Source: Cyprinodon diabolis
Taxonomy: Eukaryota; Chordata; Actinopteri; Cyprinodontiformes; Cyprinodontidae
Reading direction: 5' to 3'
Assembly: GCA_030533445.1 (NCBI GenBank)
Contig: JARPUW010000491.1
Span: 305,917 to 369,916, forward strand
Length of the DNA stretch: 64,000 nt
The position numbers were made by a program, and so were the translations under genes. Below are positions 22,806 through 35,734 of this stretch, piece after piece; the first letter of the stretch is position 1, and each line of letters begins with the position of its first letter. The notes beneath the pieces are model-generated. The model did no database searches and had not been told where the DNA came from. It was given only the letters and a program-made list of their open reading frames with translations.

Positions 22806-25800
22806 GTCGATGAAAATCAGAGCCGTTTTTCATTGGTTTTGGAGCAGAAGAGGGGAGAAAAACGAATCCGACTATGTGTTTTAAACTCGTCATAAATATT
22901 TTTCTGAATGACACACATACACCAAAGTTGGCATAGTTGGAGTCGAAGGATGACTGACGCTCACGGTGAAAAAATTTTTTGAATAACTCATACGGTTTTT
23001 GCTCAGCAGTCGTTTGTTCGGAGGACATTTTAAGCACCTGAAAGCTGAGTGACAGTGACCTGCTGCAGCTAGCTCAATTAGAAGCTTAGGTGTGATGAAA
23101 CGTTTTTTCTTTTTCTTTCTCTTCCCATTCAGTTTGTAGATGACCTACAGCCATGAAAGTTACTCCAATTGAAGACAAGATATAGCTGTCGCTTAGATAA
23201 AAAGAATTTTTCAGATACCTTTTACGGTTTTTACTCAGCAGTCGTTTGTTCGGAGGGGTGCTTTAGCAGCTAAAAGGTGAGTGAGAGTGAGGTCCTGCAG
23301 TTCAAACAAAGGGAGGAGCAGGTGGGCCAACCATTTTGTTTGTGCTTCGTTTTGGGTTGTGAAAGACCTACAGACATGAAGGTTACCCCAGTCTGAGACA
23401 AAGGATAGATGTTGCTTTCACTGAAAGAATTTTTCAGATATCTTTTACGGTTTTTGCTCAGCAGTCGTTTGTTCGGAGGGTAAGCACCTGGAAGCTAGCT
23501 GACAGTTAGCTTCTGCAGCAGCCTGCTAGAGTGCAGCTGCTGAAATCTTAGTGTGAGGCGGCCATTTTTTAAGATCAAACATCTTATTCTCGCCCTCACG
23601 GCCACATATTTGGAGCTACAGTCACCATTTTTGGTCAGTTTGTAGACTGAAACCTCTGGACTCACACAATGTCTTCGGAATTACGGTAGGATTAATACTT
23701 TGCCTTAAAAACCCTCCAGACCAACCTAAAGTGGATGAGAGTTTCAGCCTTTCTCCATTCTTTTTGAGCTGAAGATGGGAGAAAAACGAATCAGACTATG
23801 TGTTTTCAACTCGTCATAAATATTTTTCTGAATGACACACATACACCAAAGTTGGTATAGTTGGAGTCGAAGGATTGCTGATGCTCATGGTGAAAATGTT
23901 TTTTGAATAACTCATACGGTTTTTGATCAGTAGTCGTTTGTTCGGTGCCGTTCTTCCCATACAAAAAAGCCTGGGAAGAAGAAACCAATAGTGAGTGCAG
24001 CTGTTGTCTGTGTCAGTGAGAGGCTCGTTAAGCGTTGTCAAGGTTACCAAGCTTCAAACAGATTTTACCTCTGCTGTTTTAAACAGCACATATTAATCTA
24101 ATGGAGGGTGAAAGCACTGATTTAACATTGGGAAATGGATACTATATGACTGCCGTCCATGACACTTCCCTTGCCACTCAGCACTGATAGACTTTCAAAA
24201 TAAGACTCCAGGGACCCTTCAAAATAAAAGCCTCTATATTTTTTACATATATTTATTGCCCTATATGGCTCAACATTATGACCCAAACTCAACCCCATTT
24301 TAGAGAATAGACTCTAGGAGACTGTTTAAAACACACCCTATGGCAAATTTCAAAATAAAAGCCTCCCATTTCCGCTTCATCTACTGCCCTAATAAAATGG
24401 AAAAAGAGTGATTTAACGATTGGAAAGTCATCAACTATCATTGATGGGTCTGAACATTTTCTCTAAACACAACTCTGTTGGACTTTCAAAATAAGACTCC
24501 AGGGACCCTACAAAATAAAAGCCTCTAGATTATACTAATGCATTAATTGATGCAAATGGCTCAACATTATGACCCAAACTCTTCCAGGTTGTTTTTATTA
24601 GACTCTAGTGACCTTTTCAAAACACACCCCAGAGCAAATTTCACAATAAAAGTCCCCCATTTACTCTGTAATACAGGAACTATTCACCTAATAACATGGA
24701 AAACCAGTGATTTAACATTTGGAAATGGATTCTATATCACTGCTGGGCATGACCCATCTATAGATGCACTTCCATGATAGACTTTCAAAATAAGACTACA
24801 GGGACTCTACAAAATAAAAGCCTCTTCCTTATACACACTCATACATTCTGGCATATTGCTTATAGCCATTTGTAATTTCATCACTGCAATGGCTCTTAGA
24901 AGGCGGGCGGAGCCCGCCATTGGTGATTTCATCACTGCAATGGCTGTTAGGAGGCAGGCGGAGCCCGCCAATGGTGATTTTTTTCATCACTGCAATGGCT
25001 CCTAGCAGGCGGGCGGAGCCCGCCATTGGTGATTTCATCACTGCAATGGCTCTTAGCAGGCGGGCAATGCCCGCCATTGGGGATTTTTTTCATCGCTGCA
25101 AGGGCTCCTAGCAGGCGGGCGGAGCCCACCAACTGAGCTTTACCCACTGCGGTTCAATATGGACAACCCATATTACCCTTGTGCATCATACGCTGTGCAC
25201 GTCTATTACCCAGATTTCAGCACAGGTGGCACACAGCTCTCTTTGCCCATGACCTAGCCCTCTTTCCTTCCCTCAGCAGCCCTCAAAGGCATAAGCAGTT
25301 GGTCTGGGGAGCCCCGACATCACTTGCCAGGGCCGTATTGGCCCGGTTCCCCAGACGGGCAGTAGGTGGCCCCCCTCAAAATTTCTTTAGAAATTTTCTA
25401 GTTATTATAATTCTCCCGTATACCCAAAACTTCGGCGCGTAACTAGTCCCGCACGGTTTGGCGGATCGGGCCCAAAGTTGGCACACGTGTCGGGACCAAT
25501 GGGGTGATGTGTGCTTGTATAAAACTTTCTCATTAGTCCGAAGGTTTGCGAATTATTAGCGAAAACGTCGCAAAAAAATCCCATAGGAAATGAATGGGGA
25601 GAGGAAAAAAAAAGCATAAAAAACAGCACTTCACTGTGTCGCCATACATTCACCTAGAAAAACAGTTTGAAGCTCAGTTTGTAGATAAATCCTTCGTCTA
25701 TTTAAAACTGTAGACGGTATGTTGATAACTGCTACGGTTTTTGTATAATCAGACCTCAAGCGCCACAAAGTTTTAGCAAAATCCAGCCTGCTAGAGTGGA

Positions 25801-26001
25801 GCAACTGAAAAGCTAGAGTGTGAGGCAGGCGTTTTTTAAACACAAAAAAACATTTTAAACTCGCCCTCACGGCCACATATTTATAGCTAGAGTCACCATT
25901 TTTGGTCAGTTTGTAGACTGAAATCTCTGGACCCACACAATATCTTCGGAATTACGGTAGGATTAATACTTTTCCTTAAAAACCCTCCAGACCGACCTAA
26001 A
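22806..26001 (+). repeat. Repeat unit 8 (3196 bp), 8/14/15 subtype
   Basis: Near-identical to units 14 and 15. Shared marks are CGAATCCGAC, TACTTTGCC, GTGGATGAG, GAAAGCACTG, ACTGCCGTCC, GGGACCCTTC, CAACCCCATTTT and TTATAGCCATTTG. It has five hairpins in a different order from unit 1 and no 66-bp copy. Its length equals unit 14 minus 135 bp (two 66-bp copies plus one ATT). Confidence 0.96.
24902..25130. repeat. Hairpin minisatellite, 5 hairpins (unit 8)
   Basis: Includes GGCGGGC-AAT-GCCCGCC, where the loop is changed and the stem kept, and GGCAGGC, a stem mismatch private to this unit among 8/14/15. The last hairpin ends GCCCACC. Confidence 0.92.
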
Positions 26002-28097
26002 GTCGATGAAAATCAGAGCCGTTTTTCATTGGTTTTGGAGCAGAAGAGGGGAGAAAAACGAATCAGACTATGTGTTTTAAACTCGTCATAAATATTTTTC
26101 TGAATGACACACATACACCAAAGTTGGCATAGTTGGAGTCGAAGGATGACTGACGCTCACGGTGAAAAAATTTTTTGAATAACTCATACGGTTTTTGCTC
26201 AGCAGTCGTTTGTTCGGAGGACATTTTAAGCACCTGAAAGCTGAGTGACAGTGACCTGCTGCAGCTAGCTCAATTAGAAGCTTAGGTGTGATGAAACGTT
26301 TTTTCTTTTTCTTTCTCTTCCCATTCAGTTTGTAGATGACCTACAGCCATGAAAGTTACTCCAATTGAAGACAAGATATAGCTGTCGCTTAGATAAAAAG
26401 AATTTTTCAGATACCTTTTACGGTTTTTACTCAGCAGTCGTTTGTTCGGAGGGGTGCTTTAGCAGCTAAAAGGTGAGTGAGAGTGAGGTCCTGCAGTTCA
26501 AACAAAGGGAGGAGCAGGTGGGCCAACCATTTTGTTTGTGCTTCGTTTTGGGTTGTGAAAGACCTACAGACATGAAGGTTACCCCAGTCTGAGACAAAGG
26601 ATAGATGTTGCTTTCACTGAAAGAATTTTTCAGATATCTTTTACGGTTTTTGCTCAGCAGTCGTTTGTTCGGAGGGTAAGCACCTGGAAGCTAGCTGACA
26701 GTTAGCTTCTGCAGCAGCCTGCTAGAGTGCAGCTGCTGAAATCTTAGTGTGAGGCGGCCATTTTTTTAAGATCAAACATCTTATTCTCGCCCTCACGGCC
26801 ACATATTTGGAGCTACAGTCACCATTTTTGGTCAGTTTGTAGACTGAAACCTCTGGACTCACACAATGTCTTCGGAATTACGGTAGGATTAATACTTTTC
26901 CTTAAAAACCCTCCAGACCAACCTAAAGTCGATGAGAGTTTCAGCCTTTCTCTATTCTTTTTGAGCTGAAGATGGGAGAGAAACGAATCAGACTATGTGT
27001 TTTCAACTCGTCATAAATATTTTTCTGAATGACACACATACACCAAAGTTGGTATAGTTGGAGTCGAAGGATTGCTGATGCTCATGGTGAAAATGTTTTT
27101 TGAATAACTCATACGGTTTTTGATCAGTAGTCGTTTGTTCGGTGCCGTTCTTCCCATACAAAAAAGCCTGGGAAGAAGAAACCAATAGTGAGTGCAGCTG
27201 TTGTCTGTGTCAGTGAGAGGCTCGTTAAGCGTTGTCAAGGTTACCAAGCTTCAAACAGATTTTACCTCTGCTGTTTTAAACAGCACATATTAATCTAATG
27301 GAGGGTGAAAGGACTGATTTAACATTGGGAAATGGATACTATATGACTGCTGTACATGACACTTCCCTTGCCACTCAGCACTGATAGACTTTCAAAATAA
27401 GACTCCAGGGACCCTACAAAATAAAAGCCTCTATATTTTTTACATATATTTATTGCCCTATATGGCTCAACATTATGACCCAAACTCAACCCCGTTTTAG
27501 AGAATAGACTCTAGGAGACTGTTTAAAACACACCCTATAGCAAATTTCAAAATAAAAGCCTCCCATTTCCGCTTCATCTACTGCCCTAATAACATGGAAA
27601 AAGAGTGATTTAACGATTGGAAAGTAATCAACTATCATTGACGGGTCTGAACATTTTCTATAAACACAACTCTGTTGGACTTTCAAAATAAGACTCCAGG
27701 GACCCTACAAAATAAAAGCCTCTAGATTATACTAATGCATTAATTGATGCAAATGGCTCAACATTATGACCCAAACTCTTCCAGGTTGTTTTTATTACAC
27801 TCTAGTGACCTTTTCAAAACACACCCAGAGCAAATTTCACAATAAAAGTCTCCCATTTACTCTGTAATACAGCAACTATTCACCTAATAACATGGAAAAC
27901 CAGTGATTTAACATTTGGAAATGGATTCTATATCACTGCTGGGCGTGACCCATCTTTTGATGCACATTCATGATAGACTTTCAAAATAAGACTACAAGGA
28001 CTCTACAGAATAAAAGCCTCTTCCTTATACACACTCATACATTCTGGCATATTGCTCATTGCCATTGGTGATTTCATCACTGCAATGGCTCTTAGAA

Positions 28098-28247
28098 GGC
28101 GGGCGGAGCCCGCCAATGGTAACAGGCGGGCGGAGCCCGCCAAAGGTGATTTCATCACTGCAATGGCTCTTAGAAGGCGGGCAGAGCCCGCCATTGGTGA
28201 TTTTTTTCTTCACTGAGATGGCTCCTAGCAGGCGGGCGAAGCCCGCC
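28098..28247. repeat. Hairpin minisatellite, 4 hairpins (unit 9)
   Basis: The middle hairpin of the five-hairpin form is lost as one 51-bp step; all stems are perfect. Confidence 0.92.
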
Positions 28248-28523
28248 AACTGGGCTTTACCCACTGTGTTTCAATATGGACAACCCATATTACCCTTGTG
28301 CATCATACGCTGTGCACGTCTATTTCCCAGATTTCAGCACAAGTGGCACACAGCTCTCTTTGCCCATGAACTTGCCCTCTTTCCTTCCCTCAGCAGCCCT
28401 CAAAGGCGTAAGCAGTTGGTCTGGGGAGCCCCGACGTCACTTGCCAGGGCCGTATTGGCCCGGTTCCCCAGACGGGCAGTAGGTGGCCCCCCTCAAAATT
28501 TCTTTAGAAATTTTCTAGTTATT

Positions 28524-28721
28524 GGGGGGCCACATGCCGAAGGCATGGCCCACCTACTACTATTGCACATATTTATTCCGCGTATTATTGGGGGGCCACA
28601 TGCCGAAGGCATGGCCCACCTACTACTATTGCACATATTTATTCCGCGTATTATTGGGGGGCCACATGCCGAAGGCATGGCCCACCTACTACTATTGCAC
28701 ATATTTATTCCGCGTATTATT
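28524..28721. repeat. 66-bp foldback repeat, 3 copies (unit 9)
   Basis: Copies start at 28524, 28590 and 28656 and look identical. The array lengthens a + strand frame (28059-28766) because 66 is a multiple of three, with a repeated 22-residue peptide. Confidence 0.93.
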
Positions 28722-31422
28722 ATTATTATTATAATTCTCCCGTATACCCAAAACTTCGGCGCGTAACTAGTCCCGCACGGTTTGGCGGATCGGGCCCAAA
28801 GTTGGCACACGCGTCGGGACCAATGGGGTGATGTGTGCTTGTATAAAACTTTCTCATTAGTCCGAAGGTTTGCGAATTATTAGTGAAAACGTCGCAAAAA
28901 AATCCCATAGGAAATGAATGGGGAGAGGAAAAAAAAAGCATAAAAAACAGCACTTCACTGTGTCGGCATACATTCACCTAGAAAAACAGTTTGAAGCTCA
29001 GTTTGTAGATAAATCCTTCGTCTATTTAAAACTGAAGACGGTATGTTGATAACTGCTACGGTTTTTGTATAATCAGACCTCAAGCACCACAAAGTTTTAG
29101 CAAAATCCAGCCTGCTAGAGTGGAGCAACTGAAAAGCTAGAGTGTGAGGCAGGCGTTTTTTAAACACAAAAAAACATTTTAAACTCGCCCTCACGGCCAC
29201 ATATTTATAGCTAGAGTCACCATTTTTGGTCAGTTTGTAGACTGAAATCTCTGGACCCACACAATATCTTCGGAATTACGGTAGGATTAATACTTTTCCT
29301 TAAAAACCCTCCAGACCGACCTAAAGTCGATGAAAATCAGAGCCGTTTTTCATTGGTTTTGGAGCAGAAGAGGGGAGAAAAACGAATCAGACTATGTGTT
29401 TTAAACTCGTCATAAATATTTTTCTGAATGACACACATACACCAAAGTTGGCATAGTTGGAGTCGAAGGATGACTGACGCTCACGGTGAAAAAATTTTTT
29501 GAATAACTCATACGGTTTTTGCTCAGCAGTCGTTTGTTCGGAGGACATTTTAAGCACCTGAAAGCTGAGTGACAGTGACCTGCTGCAGCTAGCTCAATTA
29601 GAAGCTTAGGTGTGATGAAACGTTTTTTCTTTTTCTTTCTCTTCCCATTCAGTTTGTAGATGACCTACAGCCATGAAAGTTACTCCAATTGAAGACAAGA
29701 TATAGCTGTCGCTTAGATAAAAAGAATTTTTCAGATACCTTTTACGGTTTTTACTCAGCAGTCGTTTGTGCGGAGGGGTGCTTTAGCAGCTAAAAGGTGA
29801 GTGAGAGTGAGGTCCTGCAGTTCAAACAAAGGGAGGAGCAGGTGGGCCAACCATTTTGTTTGTGCTTCGTTTTGGGTTGTGAAAGACCTACAGACATGAA
29901 GGTTACCCCAGTCTGAGACAAAGGATAGATGTTGCTTTCACTGAAAGAATTTTTCAGATATCTTTTACGGTTTTTGCTCAGCAGTCGTTTGTTCGGAGGG
30001 TAAGCACCTGGAAGCTAGCTGACAGTTAGCTTCTGCAGCAGCCTGCTAGAGTGCAGCTGCTGAAATCTTAGTGTGAGGCGGCCATTTTTTTAAGATCAAA
30101 CATCTTATTCTCGCCCTCACGGCCACATATTTGGAGCTACAGTCACCATTTTTGGTCAGTTTGTAGACTGAAACCTCTGGACTCACACAATGTCTTCGGA
30201 ATTACGGTAGGATTAATACTTTTCCTTAAAAACCCTCCAGACCAACCTAAAGTCGATGAGAGTTTCAGCCTTTCTCTATTCTTTTTGAGCTGAAGATGGG
30301 AGAGAAACGAATCAGACTATGTGTTTTCAACTCGTCATAAATATTTTTCTGAATGACACACATACACCAAAGTTGGTATAGTTGGAGTCGAAGGATTGCT
30401 GATGCTCATGGTGAAAATGTTTTTTGAATAACTCCTACGGTTTTTGATCAGTAGTCGTTTGTTCGGTGCCGTTCTTCCCATACAAAAAAGCCTGGGAAGA
30501 AGAAACCAATAGTGAGTGCAGCTGTTGTCTGTGTCAGTGAGAGGCTCGTTAAGCGTTGTCAAGGTTACCAAGCTTCAAACAGATTTTACCTCTGCTGTTT
30601 TAAACAGCACATATTAATCTAATGGAGGGTGAAAGGACTGATTTAACATTGGGAAATGGATACTATATGACTGCTGTACATGACACTTCCCTTGCCACTC
30701 AGCACTGATAGACTTTCAAAATAAGACTCCAGGGACCCTACAAAATAAAAGCCTCTATATTTTTTACATATATTTATTGCCCTATATGGCTCAACATTAT
30801 GACCCAAACTCAACCCCGTTTTAGAGAATAGACTCTAGGAGACTGTTTAAAACACACCCTATAGCAAATTTCAAAATAAAAGCCTCCCATTTCCGCTTCA
30901 TCTACTGCCCTAATAACATGGAAAAAGAGTGATTTAACGATTGGAAAGTAATCAACTATCATTGACGGGTCTGAACATTTTCTATAAACACAACTCTGTT
31001 GGACTTTCAAAATAAGACTCCAGGGACCCTACAAAATAAAAGCCTCTAGATTATAGTAATGCATTAATTGATGCAAATGGCTCAACATTATGACCCAAAC
31101 TCTTCCAGGTTGTTTTTATTAGACTCTAGTGACCTTTTCAAAACACACCCCAGAGCAAATTTCACAATAAAAGTCTCCCATTTACTCTGTAATACAGCAA
31201 CTATTCACCTAATAACATGGAAAACCAGTGATTTAACATTTGGAAATGGATTCTATATCACTGCTGGGCGTGACCCATCTTTTGATGCACATTCATGATA
31301 GACTTTCAAAATAAGACTACAAGGACTCTACAGAATAAAAGCCTCTTCCTTATACACACTCATACATTCTGGCATATTGCTCATTGCCATTGGTGATTTC
31401 ATCACTGCAATGGCTCTTAGAA

Positions 31423-31623
31423 GGCGGGCGGAGCCCGCCAATGGTAACAGGCGGGCGGAGCCTGCCAAAGGTGATTACATCACTGCAATGGCTCTTAGCA
31501 GGCGGGCGGAGCCCGCCATTGGTGATTTCATCACTGCAATGGCTCTTAGAAGGCGGGCAGAGCCCGCCATTGGTGATTTTTTTCTTCACTGAGATGGCTC
31601 CTAGCAGGCGGGCGAAGCCCGCC
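31423..31623. repeat. Hairpin minisatellite, 5 hairpins (unit 10)
   Basis: The second hairpin has a stem change (GCCTGCC), the others are intact. Confidence 0.92.
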
Positions 31624-31896
31624 AACTGGGCTTTACCCACTGTGTTTCAATATGGACAACCCATATTACCCTTGTGCATCATACGCTGTGCACGTCTATT
31701 TCCCAGATTTCAGCACAAGTGGCACACAGCTCTCTTTGCCCATGAACTTGCCCTCTTTCCTTCCCTCAGCAGCCCTCAAAGGCGTAAGCAGTTGGTCTGG
31801 GGAGCCCCGACGTCACTTGCCAGGGCCGTATTGGCCCGGTTCCCCAGACGGGCAGTAGGTGGCCCCCCTCAAAATTTCTTTAGAAATTTTCTAGTT

Positions 31897-31962
31897 GGGG
31901 GGCCACATGCCGAAGGCATGGCCCACCTACTACTATTGCACATATTTATTCCGCGTATTATT
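31897..31962. repeat. 66-bp foldback repeat, 1 copy (unit 10)
   Basis: Single intact copy followed by a short ATT run. The neighbouring unit 11, otherwise alike in blocks B and C, has none. Confidence 0.93.
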
Positions 31963-32563
31963 ATTATAATTCTCCCGTATACCCAAAACTTCGGCGCGTA
32001 ACTAGTCCCGCACGGTTTGGCGGATCGGGCCCAAAGTTGGCACACGCGTCGGGACCAATGGGGTGATGTGTGCTTGTATAAAACTTTCTCATTAGTCCGA
32101 AGGTTTGCGAATTATTAGCGAAAACGTCGCAAAAAAATCCCATAGGAAATGAATGGGGAGAGGGAAAAAAAAGCATAAAAAACAGCACTTCACTGTGTCG
32201 CCATACATTCACCTAGAAAAACAGTTTGAAGCTCAGTTTGTAGATAAATCCTTCGTCTATTTAAAACTGAAGACGGTATGTTGATAACTGCTACGGTTTT
32301 TGTATAATCAGACCTCAAGCGCCACAAAGTTTTAGCAAAATCCAGCCTGCTAGAGTGGAGCAACTGAAAAGCTAGAGTGTGAGGCGGCAGGCGTTTTTTA
32401 AACACAAAAAAACATTTTAAACTCGCCCTCACGGCCACATATTTATAGCTAGAGTCACCATTTTTGGTCAGTTTGTAGACTGAAATCTCTGGACCCACAC
32501 AATATCTTCGGAATTACGGTAGGATTAATACTTTTCCTTAAAAACCCTCCAGACCGACCTAAA

Positions 32564-35500
32564 GTCGATGAAAATCAGAGCCGTTTTTCATTGGTTTTGG
32601 AGCAGAAGAGGGGAGAAAAACGAATCCGACTATGTGTTTTAAACTCGTCATAAATATTTTTCTGAATGACACACATACACCAAAGTTGGCATAGTTGGAG
32701 TCGAAGGATGACTGACGCTCACGGTGAAAAAATTTTTTGAATAACTCATACGGTTTTTGCTCAGCAGTCGTTTGTTCGGAGGACATTTTAAGCACCTGAA
32801 AGCTGAGTGACAGTGACCTGCTGCAGCTAGCTCAATTAGAAGCTTAGGTGTGATGAAACGTTTTTTCTTTTTCTTTCTCTTCCCATTCAGTTTGTAGATG
32901 ACCTACAGCCATGAAAGTTACTCCAATTGAAGACAAGATATAGCTGTCGCTTAGATAAAAAGAATTTTTCAGATACCTTTTACGGTTTTTACTCAGCAGT
33001 CGTTTGTTCGGAGGGGTGCTTTAGCAGCTAAAAGGTGAGTGAGAGTGAGGTCCTGCAGTTCAAACAAAGGGAGGAGCAGGTGGGCCAACCATTTTGTTTG
33101 TGCTTCGTTTTGGGTTGTGAAAGACCTACAGACATGAAGGTTACCCCAGTCTGAGACAAAGGATAGATGTTGCTTTCACTGAAAGAATTTTTCAGATATC
33201 TTTTACGGTTTTTGCTCAGCAGTCGTTTGTTCGGAGGGTAAGCACCTGGAAGCTAGCTGACAGTTAGCTTCTGCAGCAGCCTGCTAGAGTGCAGCTGCTG
33301 AAATCTTAGTGTGAGGCGGCCATTTTTTAAGATCAAACATCTTATTCTCGCCCTCACGGCCACATATTTGGAGCTACAGTCACCATTTTTGGTCAGTTTG
33401 TAGACTGAAACCTCTGGACTCACACAATGTCTTCGGAATTACGGTAGGATTAATACTTTGCCTTAAAAACCCTCCAGACCAACCTAAAGTGGATGAGAGT
33501 TTCAGCCTTTCTCCATTCTTTTTGAGCTGAAGATGGGAGAAAAACGAATCAGACTATGTGTTTTCAACTCGTCATAAATATTTTTCTGAATGACACACAT
33601 ACACCAAAGTTGGTATAGTTGGAGTCGAAGGATTGCTGATGCTCATGGTGAAAATGTTTTTTGAATAACTCATACGGTTTTTGATCAGTAGTCGTTTGTT
33701 CGGTGCCGTTCTTCCCATACAAAAAAGCCTGGGAAGAAGAAACCAATAGTGAGTGCAGCTGTTGTCTGTGTCAGTGAGAGGCTCGTTAAGCGTTGTCAAG
33801 GTTACCAAGCTTCAAACAGATTTTACCTCTGCTGTTTTAAACAGCACATATTAATCTAATGGAGGGTGAAAGGACTGATTTAACATTGGGAAATGGATAC
33901 TATATGACTGCTGTACATGACACTTCCCTTGCCACTCAGCACTGATAGACTTTCAAAATAAGACTCCAGGGACCCTACAAAATAAAAGCCTCTATATTTT
34001 TTACATATATTTATTGCTCTATATGGCTCAACATTATGACCCAAACTCAACCCCGTTTTAGAGAATAGACTCTAGGAGACTGTTTAAAACACACCCTATA
34101 GCAAATTTCAAAATAAAAGCCTCCCATTTCCGCTTCATCTACTGCCCTAATAACATGGAAAAAGAGTGATTTAACGATTGGAAAGTAATCAACTATCATT
34201 GACGGGTCTGAACATTTTCTATAAACACAACTCTGTTGGACTTTCAAAATAAGACTCCAGGGACCCTACAAAATAAAAGCCTCTAGATTATAGTAATGCA
34301 TTAATTGATGCAAATGGCTCAACATTATGACCCAAACTCTTCCAGGTTGTTTTTATTAGACTCTAGTGACCTTTTCAAAACACACCCCAGAGCAAATTTC
34401 ACAATAAAAGTCTCCCATTTACTCTGTAATACAGCAACTATTCACCTAATAACATGGAAAACCAGTGATTTAACATTTGGAAATGGATTCTATATCACTG
34501 CTGGGCGTGACCCATCTTTTGATGCACATTCATGATAGACTTTCAAAATAAGACTACAAGGACTCTACAGAATAAAAGCCTCTTCCTTATACACACTCAT
34601 ACATTCTGGCATATTGCTCATTGCCATTGGTGATTTCATCACTGCAATGGCTCTTAGAAGGCGGGCGGAGCCCGCCAATGGTAACAGGCGGGCGGAGCCC
34701 GCCAAAGGTGATTACATCACTGCAATGGCTCTTAGCAGGCGGGCGGAGCCCGCCATTGGTGATTTCATCACTGCAATGGCTCTTAGAAGGCGGGCAGAGC
34801 CCGCCATTGGTGATTTTTTTCTTCACTGAGATGGCTCCTAGCAGGCGGGCGAAGCCCGCCAACTGGGCTTTACCCACTGTGTTTCAATATGGACAACCCA
34901 TATTACCCTTGTGCATCATACTCTGTGCACGTCTATTTCCCAGATTTCAGCACAAGTGGCACACAGCTCTCTTTGCCCATGAACTTGCCCTCTTTCCTTC
35001 CCTCAGCAGCCCTCAAAGGCGTAAGCAGTTGGTCTGGGGAGCCCCGACGTCACTTGCCAGGGCCGTATTGGCCCGGTTCCCCAGACGGGCAGTAGGTGGC
35101 CCCCCTCAAAATTTCTTTAGAAATTTTCTAGTTATTATTATAATTCTCCCGTATACCCAAAACTTCGGCACGTAACTAGTCCCGCACGGTTTGGCGGATC
35201 GGGCCCAAAGTTGGCACACGCGTCGGGACCAATGGGGTGATGTGTGCTTGTATAAAACTTTCTCATTAGTCCGAAGGTTTGCGAATTATTAGCGAAAACG
35301 TCGCAAAAAAATCCCATAGGAAATGAATGGGGAGAGGAAAAAAAAAGCATAAAAAACAGCACTTCACTGTGTCGCCATACATTCACCTAGAAAAACAGTT
35401 TGAAGCTCAGTTTGTAGATAAATCCTTCGTCTATTTAAAACTGAAGACGGTATGTTGATAACTGCTACGGTTTTTGTATAATCAGACCTCAAGCGCCACA

Positions 35501-35734
35501 AAGTTTTAGCAAAATCCAGCCTGCTAGAGTGGAGCAACTGAAAAGCTAGAGTGTGAGGCAGGCGTTTTTTAAACACAAAAAAACATTTTAAACTCGCCCT
35601 CACGGCCACATATTTATAGCTAGAGTCACCATTTTTGGTCAGTTTGTAGACTGAAATCTCTGGACCCACACAATATCTTCGGAATTACGGTAGGATTAAT
35701 ACTTTTCCTTAAAAACCCTCCAGACCGACCTAAA
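32564..35734 (+). repeat. Repeat unit 11 (3171 bp), mosaic
   Basis: The left third is of the 8/14/15 type (CGAATCCGAC, TACTTTGCC, GTGGATGAG). After about 33.75 kb it matches units 9 and 10 (GAAAGGACTG, GTACATGAC, TATAGTAATGC). The switch lies between the last 8-type mark near 33490 and the first 10-type mark near 33868. Five hairpins, no 66-bp copy. Confidence 0.95.
34660..34860. repeat. Hairpin minisatellite, 5 hairpins (unit 11)
   Basis: Same loops and spacers as unit 1, stems perfect. Confidence 0.92.

Larger units (their letters stand above)
26002..29325 (+). repeat. Repeat unit 9 (3324 bp)
   Basis: Three 66-bp copies and four hairpins. It shares GCTGTACATGAC (others GTCCATGAC) only with units 10 and 11, which follow directly, so this change spread locally. 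The 66-bp array is preceded by an extra ATT after CTAGTT, unlike other units. Confidence 0.96.
29326..32563 (+). repeat. Repeat unit 10 (3238 bp)
   Basis: One 66-bp copy, five hairpins. It shares TATAGTAATGC with unit 11 only and GTCGCCATAC with units 8 and 11. A private 3-bp insertion (GGCGGCAGGCG, others GGCAGGCG) lies in block Y near 32383. One A core reads GTTTGTGCGG. Confidence 0.96.
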
